The notes beneath the pieces were generated by a model, which had not been told where the DNA came from, searched no databases, and saw nothing but the letters and a program-made list of their open reading frames with translations. Below, in pieces: positions 11,356 to 23,790 of a stretch of 64,000 nucleotides of DNA. The stretch is from Zeugodacus cucurbitae (Eukaryota; Arthropoda; Insecta; Diptera; Tephritidae), in the NCBI RefSeq assembly GCF_028554725.1, contig NC_071667.1, positions 81,878,001-81,942,000 on the forward strand, read 5' to 3'. The position numbers and the translations under genes are program-made. The stretch's first letter is position 1, and every line of letters begins with the position of its first letter.

Positions 11356-11630
11356 TATACATTTTTAGAGATAAGACAAGATGAGTTGTAGTAAAATGCT
11401 AAAAATGGGTAACTCATACGCCTAGGCCTTCTAAAGCGACAAAGGAATAAAGAAAGATAAGATTTGGGAAAGAGTTTTATTGTAAAGGGTGTGCTTTGAC
11501 ATGTGTCTTAACAATTGTATAAAATATCAGCTTCATAAAAATATTGCTTTATTGAAGACCCAACGACTAAAAAAACACTCGATATAAACTAGAAATCACC
11601 AACTCTTTTGAGAAGAGATTAGAAGTTGTT

Positions 11631-12821
11631 TTTATACTCTCGCAACAAAGTTGCTACGAGAGTATTATAGTTTTGTCCACATAACGGTTGGTTGTAAGTC
11701 CTAAAACTAAACGAGTTAGATATAGGGTTATATATATCAAAATGATCAGGGTGACGAGAAAAGTTCAAATCCGGATGTCTGTCTGTCCGTCCGTGCAAGC
11801 TGTAAATTGAGTAAAAATTTAGATATCTTAATGAAACTTGGAACATGTGTTCCTTGGCACCATAAGAAGGATAAGTTTGAAAATGGGCGTAATCGGACCA
11901 CTGCCACGCCCACAAAATGGCGAAAACCGAAAACACTTAAAGTGCCATAACTAAGCTATAAATAAAGCTATGGAAGTAAAATTTGGTATGAAGGATCGCA
12001 CTAGGAAGGGGCATATGTAGATGTAATTTTTTTGGGGAAGTGGGCGTGGCCCCTCCCCCTACTAAGTTTGTTGTACATATCTCGCAAACTACTAAAGGTA
12101 TATAAAGGAAACTTTCTAGAGACGTTTCTTTTAGGTACTACCTTATACAGTCCAAAAATGGAGGAAATCGGATTGCAACCACGCCCACCTCCCGTACAAA
12201 GATTATGTTGAAAACTACTAAAAGTGGGTTAACTCAATAACGAAAAACGCCAGAAACACTAAATTTTACATAAGAAATGGCAGATGGAAGCTGCACTCAG
12301 ATTTTTTTACAAAATGGAAAATGGGTGTGGCATCGCCCACTTATGGGTCAAAAACCATATCTCATTAACTACTCGACCGATTTCAATGAAACTTGGTTTG
12401 TAATAGTTTCTTTACATCCCAATCATATGTTGTGAAAATAGGCCAAATCGCTTCACAACCACGCCTACTTCCTATATACCAGAACTTTGAAGACGATCTG
12501 AATCGTTAACTTTACAATATATAAAGTAAGCACTAGTGAAGATATCGAAGCAGAACTTTGCACAAATACTATGTTTATAGTGTTTCTAAAAATCACCGAA
12601 ATCGGACCATAGGTTGTCAAGGCCCCATATATCGAACATGAGGACCTCGGTACTTCTAACCTAATATTAGGGTTTTCAACTTTCAATGGACTTTATACAA
12701 TATATATGACTAATATGTGGGTCAAATTGTGTATTATTAATATAAATAAAGTTAAACAAATAAATTGCGAGAGTATAAAATGTTCGGTTACACCCGAACT
12801 TAGCCCTTCCTTACTTGTTTT
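11631..12821 (+). repeat. 1.2-kb interspersed repeat with 15-bp inverted ends
   Basis: The left end is TTTATACTCTCGCAA and its exact inverse TTGCGAGAGTATAAA lies at 12765-12779. Beyond it a conserved tail holds the small hairpin TTCGG-ttacaC-CCGAA and CCTTCCTTACTTGTT. A self-complementary start (CTCTCGCAAC...CGAGAG) forms a hairpin at 11637-11662. The interior has TGTCTGTCTGTCCGTCCGT and repeated GGGCGTGG / CCACGCCCAC phrases. Related copies lie at 3818-4110 and about 62636-63510. It is noncoding. I cannot place it in a transposon class; the inverted ends suggest a DNA element or a transcribed hairpin unit. Confidence 0.7.
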
Positions 12822-14874
12822 TTAATTAATCTTAGAGCTTTGAAAGATATGCTCGGTACTAAAAATACTCAAAGTTAATTTAATAATAGAGCATTTTTAT
12901 AAAGTTTCTTGAAATGAATTCTTGAGTTTGCAACAAAATGCTGCAAATGGGTTACTCATACGCCTAGGTCCTCAAAGAAAAAGAGAAATAACAACTTTAA
13001 ACACTTATAAAGTTTAAACAATAATTTTGGTTGCAGTTTATATTAAAAAGTGGCCTTCAAAATTCCATGACGTGCTACATTTTATTTAAATGGACCCATC
13101 AGTAACACTTTTTCTTTAATTTGCTTGGATACCTCTAAAGGACGTAAAAGTAAAGTACTTCAAATCATCAAACGTGTAGGAAATTGTGCTTACCACATTG
13201 TACCGTTATACATAACAGTGTGAACTGCCTACAATATCTTTAACATTTTCAACTTGATACTTTTTTTATCTATGTCAGCAGCAGCACTGTCTCTGTAGGC
13301 TGGTCAATAACTATATAAAATTTACATATGCATGTAAAAGTATATAACTAGCACATGATATACATAAATATGTCTATAAAAACATGAGAATAAGAAAATC
13401 ACCTCAAAGTTCTTCATTTTAAAAGTGTGACTGTAGTCGTTCTTAACTTCCCTTACAAACACATTGCATACTTTTAGGCGAATCACATTATTGCAAAAAC
13501 TGCTTGCATTTAGCAAGCAAATGATGCATGAAGACGAAGAGCACTTCCGGAAATCGGTGTATTTTCTGTCAAGACGACGCTTGTTGCGCACTCAAGACAA
13601 CAACTCACGGCCAGTGCAGTAACAGTACATAAACGACAGCCGATGAAAGGAAACGAGTTATGGACATATGTTGCAATATGCATAAATGTGCCCACCGAAG
13701 CGCTGTGTGGCCTATCTGTCATCGCCATCATATAGTGTGCAAAAACAAATTCAAACAAAATATTTCACACACAAACACGTGCATGAGAGCGTGTCAGTGT
13801 GTGTTCACGTGGTCAAATCGCCATATTTTTTGGCATGTGGCAAGTGTTTAAATTTAGGTATGCATGTGTGTGGCCAAAAACACTCAACAGTATATTATAC
13901 TGTTGTCACGCCACACAGAAAGTAAGTATGCAATAACAACAACAACAATAGCACAAACACCAAAGATAGACAGCGTGCTTGTGAAAAAAAGAGGAAACTT
14001 AAGAAAAATGGTGAAAATTACTTCTGCATTGTGTGCGCGAGTGAGTGCCCATAGAATCCATAGAATCGTGTTGAGTGCCAACAAAAACAACAATTGCAAC
14101 AAACACTTTTCCAAATAGAGTTGTATGCGTGGCATGCATAGAGAAAGAAAGAAAGCGTTAGAGGGCTCTAAATGGACGCGCTAGTTGCCACAGCCAACAC
14201 CCGCAAAGGGTGTTGAAGTGACAGAAGTTGCTTGCAACATGCAACAAAAAGCGCTCAAACAGCAAGAAAAATGCGCGTGATTATGTGTGTGTGTGTGTGT
14301 TCACATAATAAACGCAAAACACTATTAACATGCATGCCAGCGACAACAAACAAACAACAAATAGCCAGAAACACACACACACAAACACCTACAAATGCAT
14401 TCATTACAAATGGTGAGTGAAAAAGGTGTGAAAAGTGTTTTTATGCTTGTTTATTGTCGCCGCCGCCGCCGTCGCTGCCGCTGCTGTTGTTGCAATATGT
14501 TTTGTGATTTTTGTTTAGCTTGCATGACAGTTATACAAATATGTGCTCAACACCGGTTGTTGTCTGCAACAACACAAACACACACATACACGCACACAAA
14601 GCGCATTTGCATGTAGTGAAGCCTGAAAAGCTCTGGCGGCTTTGGTTTCGCGTCCGCCAGTCAACAAAAACACGACCGACCGCCGAGTGCCGCAAAAATG
14701 TGCATTTGTGAGCAACATACAGAGGTGACGGGTATGCAGCGGTTAACAACGGTGTATGCTGCATGGCATCGGCTATAAATGAAAAAGTGCCAATATACAT
14801 TGATATTTTTTAAATTATTTACTGTTTGCCATTAAATACTATAAACGATAATAAATGCGTTTTTTAATAAAAAA
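12822..14874. other. Intergenic DNA with one perfect hairpin
   Basis: Short frames here overlap on both strands and track microsatellite composition; none has a supported exon structure. Triplet-rich CCGCCG/CTGTTG sequence lies near 14459-14490, and TG runs near 14285. The hairpin at 14195 is listed separately. Confidence 0.5.
14195..14215. other. Short perfect hairpin
   Basis: CAACACCC-gcaaa-GGGTGTTG forms an 8-bp stem with a 5-base loop. It has no terminator-like context and may be chance. Confidence 0.4.
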
Positions 14875-15275
14875 GTGAATATTTTTATTGCAAAAACCGT
14901 TAGTTTTTTGTTGAAATCGCAAGTAATTACATTAAAATTGGAAAAAAATACACTTTAGTACTAGTAATCATCTAGTTACATACGGACTAGTTACTTGTGG
15001 AGTAGTTCGGAATTTGAAATATCTTTATTTATTATTTAAATCTCGAGTAATTACATTAAAATGATTTCATTAAAATAAAAAAAACACTTTAATACTAATG
15101 AGCAACTAGTTCCAAACGAACTAGTTACTTTTGGAGTAGTTCGGAATTTAAAAAAATCTTTATTTTTTATTTCCATTTCGAGCAACTACATTACAACGAA
15201 AAAAACACATTTTAATAGTAGTAAACAACTAGTTACATACCAACTAGTTACTTTTGGAGTAGTTACGAATTGCTT
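14875..15275. repeat. Decayed tandem array, ~3 units of about 120 bp, palindromic ACTAGT core
   Basis: Three diverged units each contain, in order, (A/T)ATCTTTATTTxTTATTT, C(G)AG(T/C)AA(T/C)TACATTA, an ACACTTTAxTACTA stretch and an inverted pair of CTAGTTAC/ACTAGTTA separated by 4-8 bases, closing with TTTTGGAGTAGTTCGGAATT. The inverted pairs lie near 14973-14995, 15107-15129 and 15229-15251. Spacer and unit lengths differ by a few bases. It is a minisatellite or the remains of a tandemly amplified MITE. No coding potential. Confidence 0.75.
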
Positions 15276-16739
15276 CTTCTTCCACAAATTAACACGCAAG
15301 CCAACACTACCGCCGCAGGTGCCATTGTGGATGTGTGTATTGCAGTGAATAGAATAGAATAGAATAGCTGGGCGCATGAATAGGCGCATGTAGAAGGAAT
15401 GAGCGTGACGCTGGTAAATGAAGCTTTAACGCCTATCATATTATTACACACGTTCGCGTGCAGCTCATAATGCATGCCACATATATACAGATATGTACAA
15501 TTGTATTAGTGTGTGTTTCGGTGTATGCACTTGCTGAGGTGTTGAAGTGTGGCTGCCGGATTGATTGCGGCCAACTGTCGGCTGACTTCACTTATGCTTT
15601 GTGTTTGCGCTTGTGGCGAGCTTGTTGGCGTTCTATGTTGAGTTGCACTAAAAAGATTATTTGAAATTTAAGCTACTTTTGCTCTGGTTAATTAGTGTTG
15701 GAGAAATGTGCAAAATCAACGGTGGAAATTAGAAAAGTACGAAGGAAGCGTGTGGCGTTAAAGTAGCGAGTAACGAGTACATTGAATTGTACAGGGTTGT
15801 ATATGTATGTAAGTGTGTGTGATGCATGTGAGGGCAATGTAACATTAAAGAGAATAAATGAGTTATTTCCAGGTGGGTTTGCTAAAATGACGGGAGTTTG
15901 GGAAAAATATTCAAAAGATGATGGACTGAGAGTCAATATTATGTGTTATGGCCGGTTATGTATTCAAAAAATTAACGGGAATTTTAAAATATCCAAACGT
16001 CCAAAAGTTAAATTTTCAATTTCAAACGAAAATTCTCGTTTTTTTTTAATAAACCTCGCTTTAGAAACGATATTTTAATCGAGGCTAACTGCTTACAAAG
16101 ATGATCTGAGTAGATTCACAAGATGTCTCTAAATACCCTAATTATTACTAGAAAATATAATATGAAATTGGATCGGAATTTCAAAGCGATTTCCAAAATT
16201 ATGTCATCGAGGGTAAAGTGTTAAGGAAATCAAATCAGATAAAATCGTAGAGTCGTTATAGGGACTCCGCACCAAATCCTTAGATTGGAAGTTGTTCTGA
16301 GGATCCTCCAAAAGATATATAAAGACAAGAATGCTCTATTTTGGTCCAAGATCAAGCGTTGTTCGAAGCTGCCAGCAAATGTGGAACGTAGAGCAGTTCT
16401 TTCGGAGTTAAAGTTTGTCAAATAAAAAAAATTGTCAAAGAAAAACGAACTCACGAAAGTATTCACTTTAATATATCAAGTTTATCTGGGTCACATTCGT
16501 CAGAAAGCAGACAGCACTCGGACAATTTTAGACTTGAGTATTAAAACTAATCGTTAGATACACAAGCAAGATGTTAAGAGATGACTGAAAGTGGTTCGTG
16601 TTGACCATTCCCACGACATGCGCCTATTTTATCGGAAGGGACCCCGAATTTTAGCCGGCCAAGAACTGTCAACTTGACAGCATTCATTGAAATTATTTGG
16701 AGACTTACTACAACAACAATACATATTGTACGAACTTCC
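15276..16739. other. Intergenic DNA, origin unclear
   Basis: A 98-codon frame at 15782-16078 (+) has no signal peptide, known motif or splice context and I do not call it. Around 16250-16430 a Lys/Arg-rich frame (RLEVVLRILQKIYKDKN) might be an old element fragment, but no family is recognised. Confidence 0.4.
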
Positions 16740-17010
16740 CACACATCGCATCAATCAATGGATTAATTGAGAGAACACTTCACAACGTTAGACTTTTTCC
16801 TGTGGGAATATGTAAAGTCTAAAATCTATGTGGACAATCCCGCATCGATTCAGGCATTTTAGCAAAATATCACGCGTGTCATTCGCCAGTTACCAGTCGA
16901 AAGGCTCGAACGATTCACGAAATTGAACTCAACGGATAGACCATCTGAGACGTAGCCGCTGTCAACATTTGAGTGAGATAATCTTTAAAAAATAAATGCC
17001 AAAGAATGTT
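16740..17010 (+). mobile_element. DD41D (rosa-type) mariner relic, C-terminal part
   Basis: It reads HQSMD-stop-LREHFT, then after a deletion LDFFLWEYVKSKIYVDNPAS, then TRVIRQLPVERLER and a degraded end before GATAATCTTTAAAAAATAA. The same phrases occur in the copy at 42.7-43.8 kb. The segment between the second-Asp block and LDFFLW is missing. Several stops are present, so the copy is dead. Confidence 0.7.
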
Positions 17011-19350
17011 CTTTCGAATGATAATAAACATTCCCCATTAAATTTGAATTTGCTGTGTTTTTTTCTTTAGGGAATCTGGAATCATCGATTAGCCTTTATA
17101 TATAGTTTCCCAAAGTTCCTAGGTGGAACACAGGGTCTCAAAATGTATTTCATTTCTCTCCATGAGTGGCATTATTTTTTCTCATCTGCTGGAGGCGGTA
17201 CCACGCATTGGCTAGTCTGCCTCGTCTGTGACTCACTTGAGGATTCCATTTTAACGCTGTTCTTGTGCTATCAACTTGGAGCTTACACAACTTGTGCCCG
17301 ATTCATTTTCAGTTGTGGTTTGGTCACAGTTCAAAGATCAGCATTCTTTATAAGATTGGGAAAAAATATCCGCATAACAACAACAACAAAGTATTGCTAA
17401 ATCGAAAGTATTGTAGACCTATTAGCTACTTCATATATCTACCGACCTAGAGCTTAGTCTAATTTAAGAAGGAACTGACCACACAAGTGACAACTCTTAA
17501 ATGCAACAATTACAAAGTGAAAGCTCTTTGCATTTAAATGTTATATGTAGATTATTTTACTTGCTGACATGACCACGCCCACTCACTTGCACAGCAACTT
17601 AAACAAAATTAAACAGAATTCACCTACATCAGACAAATAAATTGCAATCAGCACAGCACTGCCGAGTGGTGTGTGTGTGTGTGTGTGAGCACACAATTTA
17701 TTTTCTAAGAACTTGTCATTTGTTGCTATTTGAGTTTTGTGTGAGTTTTATTTGAGTTGCCGAGTGCGTGCTGGCATGCAAAGGCAAAGACAGTGGCAAA
17801 GGCAAAGGCACTACTGGTTTGCCAAGTGGCAAGTGTGTTGCTGCAAGACTTTCAACAACAGACACCAAACCGAGTGTGCCAAAAATTTCTAGTCACTTAC
17901 TTTGAAGCGCATAACTTGACAAGAACAACAAAAACAAAAGCTGAGTAAAGTTAGTAAAGCCACCAGCGTTGACTCAAAGTTAATGGCTTAATTCAATTTC
18001 AGTGACTGAAATGACTGCGTCCACGACTGAAAAGATGCAGATGTTGTGCCACGTCAGCTGACATATCACAGCGGCGCTGTTGTTGTTGCTGTTGGCGAGC
18101 AAGCAGCGCTGCGTTGACAGCAAACTAACAACCTAATTAAATTCTAAACATTCGCTTAGGCAAATAGCAGCAGCGCGAATGCGCAGTGAATGGCGGATGC
18201 GAAGGCGCAGCGGCCGACATAAAGGAGCGAACGTGCAGTTATGCGAGCGCTACTTCAAGTTACACGCAAAATGCTTGGCGTTGCTAAGGCATTTGCAACA
18301 TTACTCCGTGTATGTGTTTGCGCAATCTTTATTGTTGCGAATTCGTTAATAACCAAGTACGTACCGTTAGCGACAGCAAGTGAAAATATGTCAGCTGCCT
18401 GCCTCCCGGCCAACCCTACTCCAATAGTGTGTTAAATTAAGCGCTTTATGCCATTGTTGTCGGCCACGTTGCAACAGCCGGTGATGAGGCGCGCAGTCGT
18501 GCGTTGCGCGCTCGCCAACTCACGACTAAATCATTGGTTGAGCAAATTGCTCCGCCGCTGCCGCAGCCGCCGCCGAGCACAATTAGGTGAAACTGCAAAT
18601 GTTGCGCGTGTTGATCTTTCGAGTGGCTGTCGATGGCAGTTGTCGTCAATTGGTGCATGCAACACACTGCTGTGGCACTGGGTTATTGTTGAGATTTCGA
18701 ATATTTTGAGAAACTAAAATTCAAAATTTCTAGAAAATGATAGACATTTCTTTGAGATTTCAGCTACAGCATGAAAATCTACATTCTCCTCCTGTTGTAT
18801 CACAAATTCAATAGCTTCGCAGTGCCCGTAATGTGCGCTGGGTATAACCAACTCTCTGCTCCTTTAACTAACTTTTCAAATTTCATCTCACATGTCTGCC
18901 AATACCAATAGCAGTTCTATATATGTATGTGTGAGCACTCGCATGTGTATATGTGTGTGTGTATGTTTCGCGCTCTGATTGGTATTCGCAATTAGAACAA
19001 ATGTAAACAAGTTGATTTGCAACAACTTTGCTCTGCTTTGCGAAAATTTTGCTGAAGTAGCAGCGACATGTGGTGCCAATCGGTAGGTGAAATAACGAAA
19101 TTAGCGGCACTTAAAGGATATGCAAGCATGGCCATTTGACCTAATTTGTGGTGCGCAAAGGGAATTTGGCAGCAGTTGATAACGGCAGCGAAAAACAGAA
19201 ATGTTGCTACACATACATATATAGTATGCATATATACTTTAAATAAAATAATATATATATACTCCGGCTTAAAGAAAACTGAACATGCACTTGCCGCTTA
19301 GTACTTTTTGTCGTAATAGGACAAATCAATTAAAAGAGCACATGAACATA
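17011..19350. other. Intergenic DNA
   Basis: The stretch includes a GT microsatellite (about 17667-17688), a GGCAAAG-type short repeat near 17780-17812 and GC-richer sequence near 18050-18700. Overlapping frames on both strands are compositional. No gene is supported. Confidence 0.5.
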
Positions 19351-19736
19351 CGAAGAGTGTTCAAAAAATATTGTGAATTTATAAATTTCTAAATTTAATT
19401 TTTTTCTTAATATGCTGATATACATGCCCCTGAAGTACGATACAATTTTCAGCTACATTCATTACCTACTTTGTCTGTAGCAGCCGCTAAGGTTAGACGT
19501 GTTTAAATGAGCTTGGCGATTTTCGTTTCTTAAACGCTCACCTTTCTTTGGCTGTTCGTGAATTCTTGGTACCGTTTCCCAGCCTCTGTATTCGCCAGAC
19601 ATGACTCCGATTGACTTTTCCCTATTTTCCAATAAAAAAGAGAACCTTAATGGTCCGCATAAGCTTAGGGGGAAACTTTAAAAGAGCTGAAGGCTAGAAG
19701 AAGCGCTAGCCTAATATCGAATGTGGTCTATTTAAG

Positions 19737-20574
19737 GGGCACACCTAGTGTGAAATTTTAAAAAAAGAGATTACACCTTTAAAAATAACATATTAAAATT
19801 TCAAATCGATATCTCAAATAGTTTTTGAGTTATAGCAATTTAAAGAGCAGCCGCTCGGCAGCTACGAGCTAGCTCATTAGCTACGAGATGTACCTGAGGT
19901 ATTGTTCAGAGTCTGTCCCTTCCAGCCCCTATAACACGATTCCGGTTTCTATTGTTGGCTCTCAGGTATACTAAAATATGTCATTATAATAATTTCTAGA
20001 AATTTCTAGAAATTAGCTGTAAGTATGATTTTAAACCACTAATAACAGTGAAAACGATCATTTTATCTTTAAACACGTTTTTCTCGAAACAGCATTTTCC
20101 CAATTTGCTGCAGTGATTACTCAAAAACAAATGATCCGATCACTATAGATTTTTTCTTTATTTGTTCTATATATAGTTCTCTGTACAATGACCTATCGAT
20201 TTTTGATCTGATCAAAAAAGCAGGCCAAAAACGACCAAAATTTTGGGTAAAATTCGACTATTTTTTAAAACGTCGCCATATTGTCAATTACAGACAATAT
20301 TATCTAATTTAACGAGAATTTTTGTTTTTTAGATTTCATCCCCGGAGAAGGCCGGAATCACTGCAGCAGTGAAGGACCTTTTTTCGCGCCGTTGGAGATC
20401 GACTATAACTTAAAAAATATTTAATTTTTTTCTTCAAAAATTTCACTGTATATTCTTGAAACATGTATAAATATATTCTTAAAATTTTGAAATAATTGAT
20501 AAAGTATTTTTTTTTTAACAAAAATTCCTAAAAATCACCTTTTTTACATTACACAATTACACTAGGTGTGCCCC
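19737..20574. mobile_element. TTAA-target MITE (piggyBac/Kolobok-like), 838 bp
   Basis: The left end GGGGCACACCTAGTGTGAAA and the inverted right end GGGGCACACCTAGTGTAATT give 16 identical terminal bases, 17 of 20 overall. TTAA flanks both sides (19733-19736 and 20575-20578), the four-base target duplication of piggyBac and Kolobok elements. No long frame is present, so it is non-autonomous. It sits inside the mariner C-terminal codons and must be younger than the mariner. Confidence 0.8.
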
Positions 20575-20604
20575 TTAAAGGTGACAATATTTTTTTGATT
20601 ATTA

Positions 20605-21192
20605 ATTTCTATAACATCTGAAGAATATTATCCTAAATTTTCAAGCACTCCAAGTCAGGTATTATTGTTACTCAAAACTTTAAACGCGCTCGGAACCGTG
20701 TTTTCAAAGCCGATTATCATATGTTCTCGAAAACTACTCAACCAATCTTGATGAAATTTTGCACAAGTGTTCGAGATACAATTAACTCGTGTTTAAACGA
20801 ACGATTTTTTTATTTTTCAATTACAACTATTTAAAAAAAAAAAACAAAATGTCAAGCAAATTTGACTGAAATGTTTATTTTTTGGAAAAATGTCTGCCAA
20901 AATTCCGAGTTTTTGGTCTTAACTAAAACACTTATTTTTGTTTTTTCTTCATTTAGGATGCTCCTGTCAGGAGTTATGCTGACAACGCGTACGCACCTTT
21001 TTTTCCGCGGGGCACAAGAAATTACGTCACAATGGAGGAATTTTAATTTTTTGCTTTGGAAATTTCAGAAATTATTCTTTAAATATGTATCTAGAAGACA
21101 GAAAAAAGTTTGAATTAAATAAATAATGTTTTACATAGAAAAAACATATTGAAAATAGAAAATTTTTTACTCGACAAAACCCATGTAACCCC
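20605..21192. mobile_element. Probable second TTAA element, left end degraded
   Basis: The stretch ends GTAACCCC followed by TTAA (21193-21196), after which mariner 3' sequence resumes. The interior phrase CTCGAAAACTACTCAACCAA is of a kind seen in TTAA-type MITEs. I cannot find a matching left terminal repeat, so the start is inferred from where the mariner sequence stops. Confidence 0.35.
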
Positions 21193-21309
21193 TTAAGTAA
21201 ACGAATGAATAAATATTTTGTTCAAAATACGAAAATTCTCGTTATTTTTTGAACACACCTCGAAAATAGTCTCGATGCGTTTTCTAAGTACCTATTGTTC
21301 CTTTCTTTA

Positions 21310-21480
21310 TATAACGATTATTTTTCTTAAGCGTGGGATTTTCAGTGAGGCAATACTTTTTACGAAGTTGGTCTCTATGACAACTGTTTACTTGACTTAT
21401 ACTCAGTTTGGTTGTCCATTTCATAATGAACAGACTCCAGGCCCCAATTGCTGCAAAAAATTGTCGAAAATCGTCTAGAA
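21310..21480 (+). mobile_element. DD41D mariner relic, 5' end only
   Basis: ACTTATACTCAGTTTGG, CATTTCATA and then ATGAACAGACTC match the leader and first codons (MNRL) of the copy at 31.2-32.1 kb. Similar leader/start pieces occur at about 41.4 and 62.5 kb. The coding sequence decays after a few codons. Confidence 0.5.
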
Positions 21481-22960
21481 TTTATTCGAGCCAACCGTGG
21501 TGGTCACTTAAAAATAATCGCAAATCCTTATCTCAACAATAAAACTAAATTCTCGGCCATAACTTACTTCTAACTAACTTTATTTCTTCTTGAAAACCAC
21601 ATGTCTAGAGAAAATACCTTTTATTACGATTATTTTTTATAAGAGCGTTCTGTACGAACTCAGTTGAAATCTCGACACTCATTTTCGAGGCAAATGAAAG
21701 AATTTCAGATTTTTTTCGTATACAATATATATTTTAAAATTTTTTCTAAATCACTCCCTTTCAAAGATTCGTCATACGAAACAAAGCAAAACAGTCGCAA
21801 AATTTCCGATTGCCGCAATTGTGTGGCAGCTGTGATTTTTATTACATGCTCACATGATGACACGTTGTCTTGCCAACGATAATGAAACAATGCAGCAATA
21901 TTTACTGCAACTGCAACATCAATTGCAGCAACAACACAATGACAGCAAATGCATTAGTAAAAGTGTGAAAGTGAAATGCGCCAATACATTGCAGGCATTT
22001 GTGGCAGGTTGCACTGCATACATTGATGAACACATCTGTAAATTTGTAACTGTATTTTTTCGCAGCTAACTAATTGTGTGTGTGGTGAAGCATAAAAAAG
22101 CTGGCATCAGTAGCCGCCTTTTGTGCATTTATTTGTGCATGCTACACATTCCATTAGGCAATTTTTTCATTTGCGGCAAGTTTTGGTATTTCAGTTTTTC
22201 TATAATAACTTTTTCAAGCTGCCAAATTATTGCCGCGAGCGTCGGTGCATAACTGCTGATGTTTGTGTGACTACTGACTATTAGTCGGCGTTCACAGGTT
22301 CGATGCTGACTTTCAAGCGCAGTGGTGTAATTAGGTTGTAAGGTAGTATAGGGACTAAGTGATTTTGTTTTTGTGTTTAAAAAGTGTTGCAGACAGAAAT
22401 ATGTATTTCTCTTCAATGAGTGGGTGCCATTGGAGATACTTTTTTGTGGGAAAAAGCGCCTAAAGCGTTCACATGATGAAGCTGTGAATTTAATTGCTAT
22501 TGTTAAGCCATAGTTTTTGCTACACTGAGCGAATAAAAGTCTCTTTATTGAGTATAAAATTATTGTATTTATTGTACAGTGTAATAACAGCCGGCTGGAT
22601 AATGGACCCAACCATTTGTTTTGAGAGATTGAGTCACAAACAGGTAAGCCGGTAAAGTGGATGTCGTACGACGGTCTTTAGGAGGACCATTTTGACACCA
22701 CCGGGTCTCGAACTCCCTTTCACTACAATGTTCTCTCTGAACCATCCTGTGGTCTTGATATAGTTATTCAATACATGAGTCTTAGGTAAAAAAGTCAGTC
22801 AGTTCTTCGAAGTTAGTCTCCAACATTTAAATCTTTGACTTCGAATTTCGAAAATAAATTTTTGGAAAAACGTTATTATTATTTACAGAACGTACTTTTT
22901 AAGTAATCAAAAATATGGATATACTATTTATTTTTATTCGAACTGCGGGTGAAAGCGACA
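21481..22960. other. Intergenic DNA
   Basis: A 160-codon minus frame (22129-22611) has no motif, signal peptide or intron structure and its composition looks random. Nothing else is recognised. Confidence 0.5.
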
Positions 22961-23790
22961 CCATGGATAAGCTAGCCGGCGGAAGACCTGTAACGACGAA
23001 TACCGATCAAATCATGGAAAACATCTAGTTAGACCGGCATGTGGCATCTCGTGACATCGCCTAGGAGATGGGAGTTAGTCACCAAACCATTTTAAACCAT
23101 CTGCAGAAGGCTGGATACACAAAAAGCTTGATGTTTGGGTGCCGCATGATTTGACGCCAAAAAACCTTCTGGACCGAAGCAACGCCTGCGATATGCTGTT
23201 GAAACGTAACGAACTCGACCCATTTCTGAAGCGGATGGTGAATGGCGACAAAAAATGGATCACATACGACAATATCAAACGAAAACGGTCGTGGTCGAAG
23301 GCCGGTGAGTCGTCCCAAACAGTGCCCAAGCCGGGATTGAAGGTCAGGAAGGTTTTGCTGTGTGTTTAGTGGGATTGGAAGGAATCATCCACTCTGAGCT
23401 GCTTCCATATGGTCAGACGTTTAATTCTACCATCTACTGCGAACAACTGAATCGCTTGAAGCAGGTGATCGACCAGGAGCGTCCAGAATTGACAACAGGA
23501 AGTGTGTAGTGTTCCACCAGGACACATACATCGTTGTTGACTCGTCAGAAGCTACGGGAGCTCGGTTGTGAGGTTTTATACATCGACCTTATAGCCCGGA
23601 CATAGCGCCAAGAGACTTGTGAAAAGTAGGGGGGGCTTCTACGAGGGTGGTATTATGAAGTTGCCGCCTAGTTGGAAACAGATTATCGAACGAAACGGCG
23701 CATATTTGAACTAAATCCGATCACTGTAACACTTTTTGTAAAGCATTGAATAAAGAGCAATAAAGCGGTGATATTTGACAACCTCATATT
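22961..23790 (+). mobile_element. DD34D mariner relic, 5'-truncated
   Basis: It starts inside the DNA-binding domain (GRPVTTNTDQIMENI, then GVSHQTILNHLQKAGY), continues VPHDLTPKNLLDR and NELDPFLKRMVNGDKKWITY (first catalytic Asp in GDKKW), then SQTVPKPGL and RKVLLCV. After a stop come ELLPYGQTFNSTIYCEQL, the second-Asp block with its Asp mutated, and YSPDIAPRDL. A deletion then joins the tail FYEGGIMKLPP. Several stops and frameshifts are present. It ends near TTGACAACCTCATATTTTGG; a matching left end was not found. Confidence 0.75.

Larger units (their letters stand above)
19351..21262 (+). mobile_element. DD34D mariner relic split by nested insertions
   Basis: The left end CGAAGAGTGTTCAAAAAATA matches the inverted right end CGAGGTGTGTTCAAAAAATA (ending at 21262). 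Inside, decayed transposase reads VREFLVPFPSLCIRQ and, in another frame, MTPIDFSLFSNKKENLNGP, the mariner third-Asp block. At 19733 a TTAA element interrupts it. Removing that element rejoins ...GLF and KGDNIF, matching the mariner C-terminal YFEGDN-I-F. A second insertion seems to occupy about 20605-21192, after which AATAAATATTTTGTTCAAAA and the terminal repeat resume. Most of the N-terminal half is deleted. Confidence 0.7.

Noticed and set aside
15782..16078. 98-codon plus-strand frame
   Set aside because: No homology I can recall and no signal peptide; length is plausible by chance.
22129..22611. 160-codon minus-strand frame
   Set aside because: Random-looking composition, no motif, no splice or promoter context.
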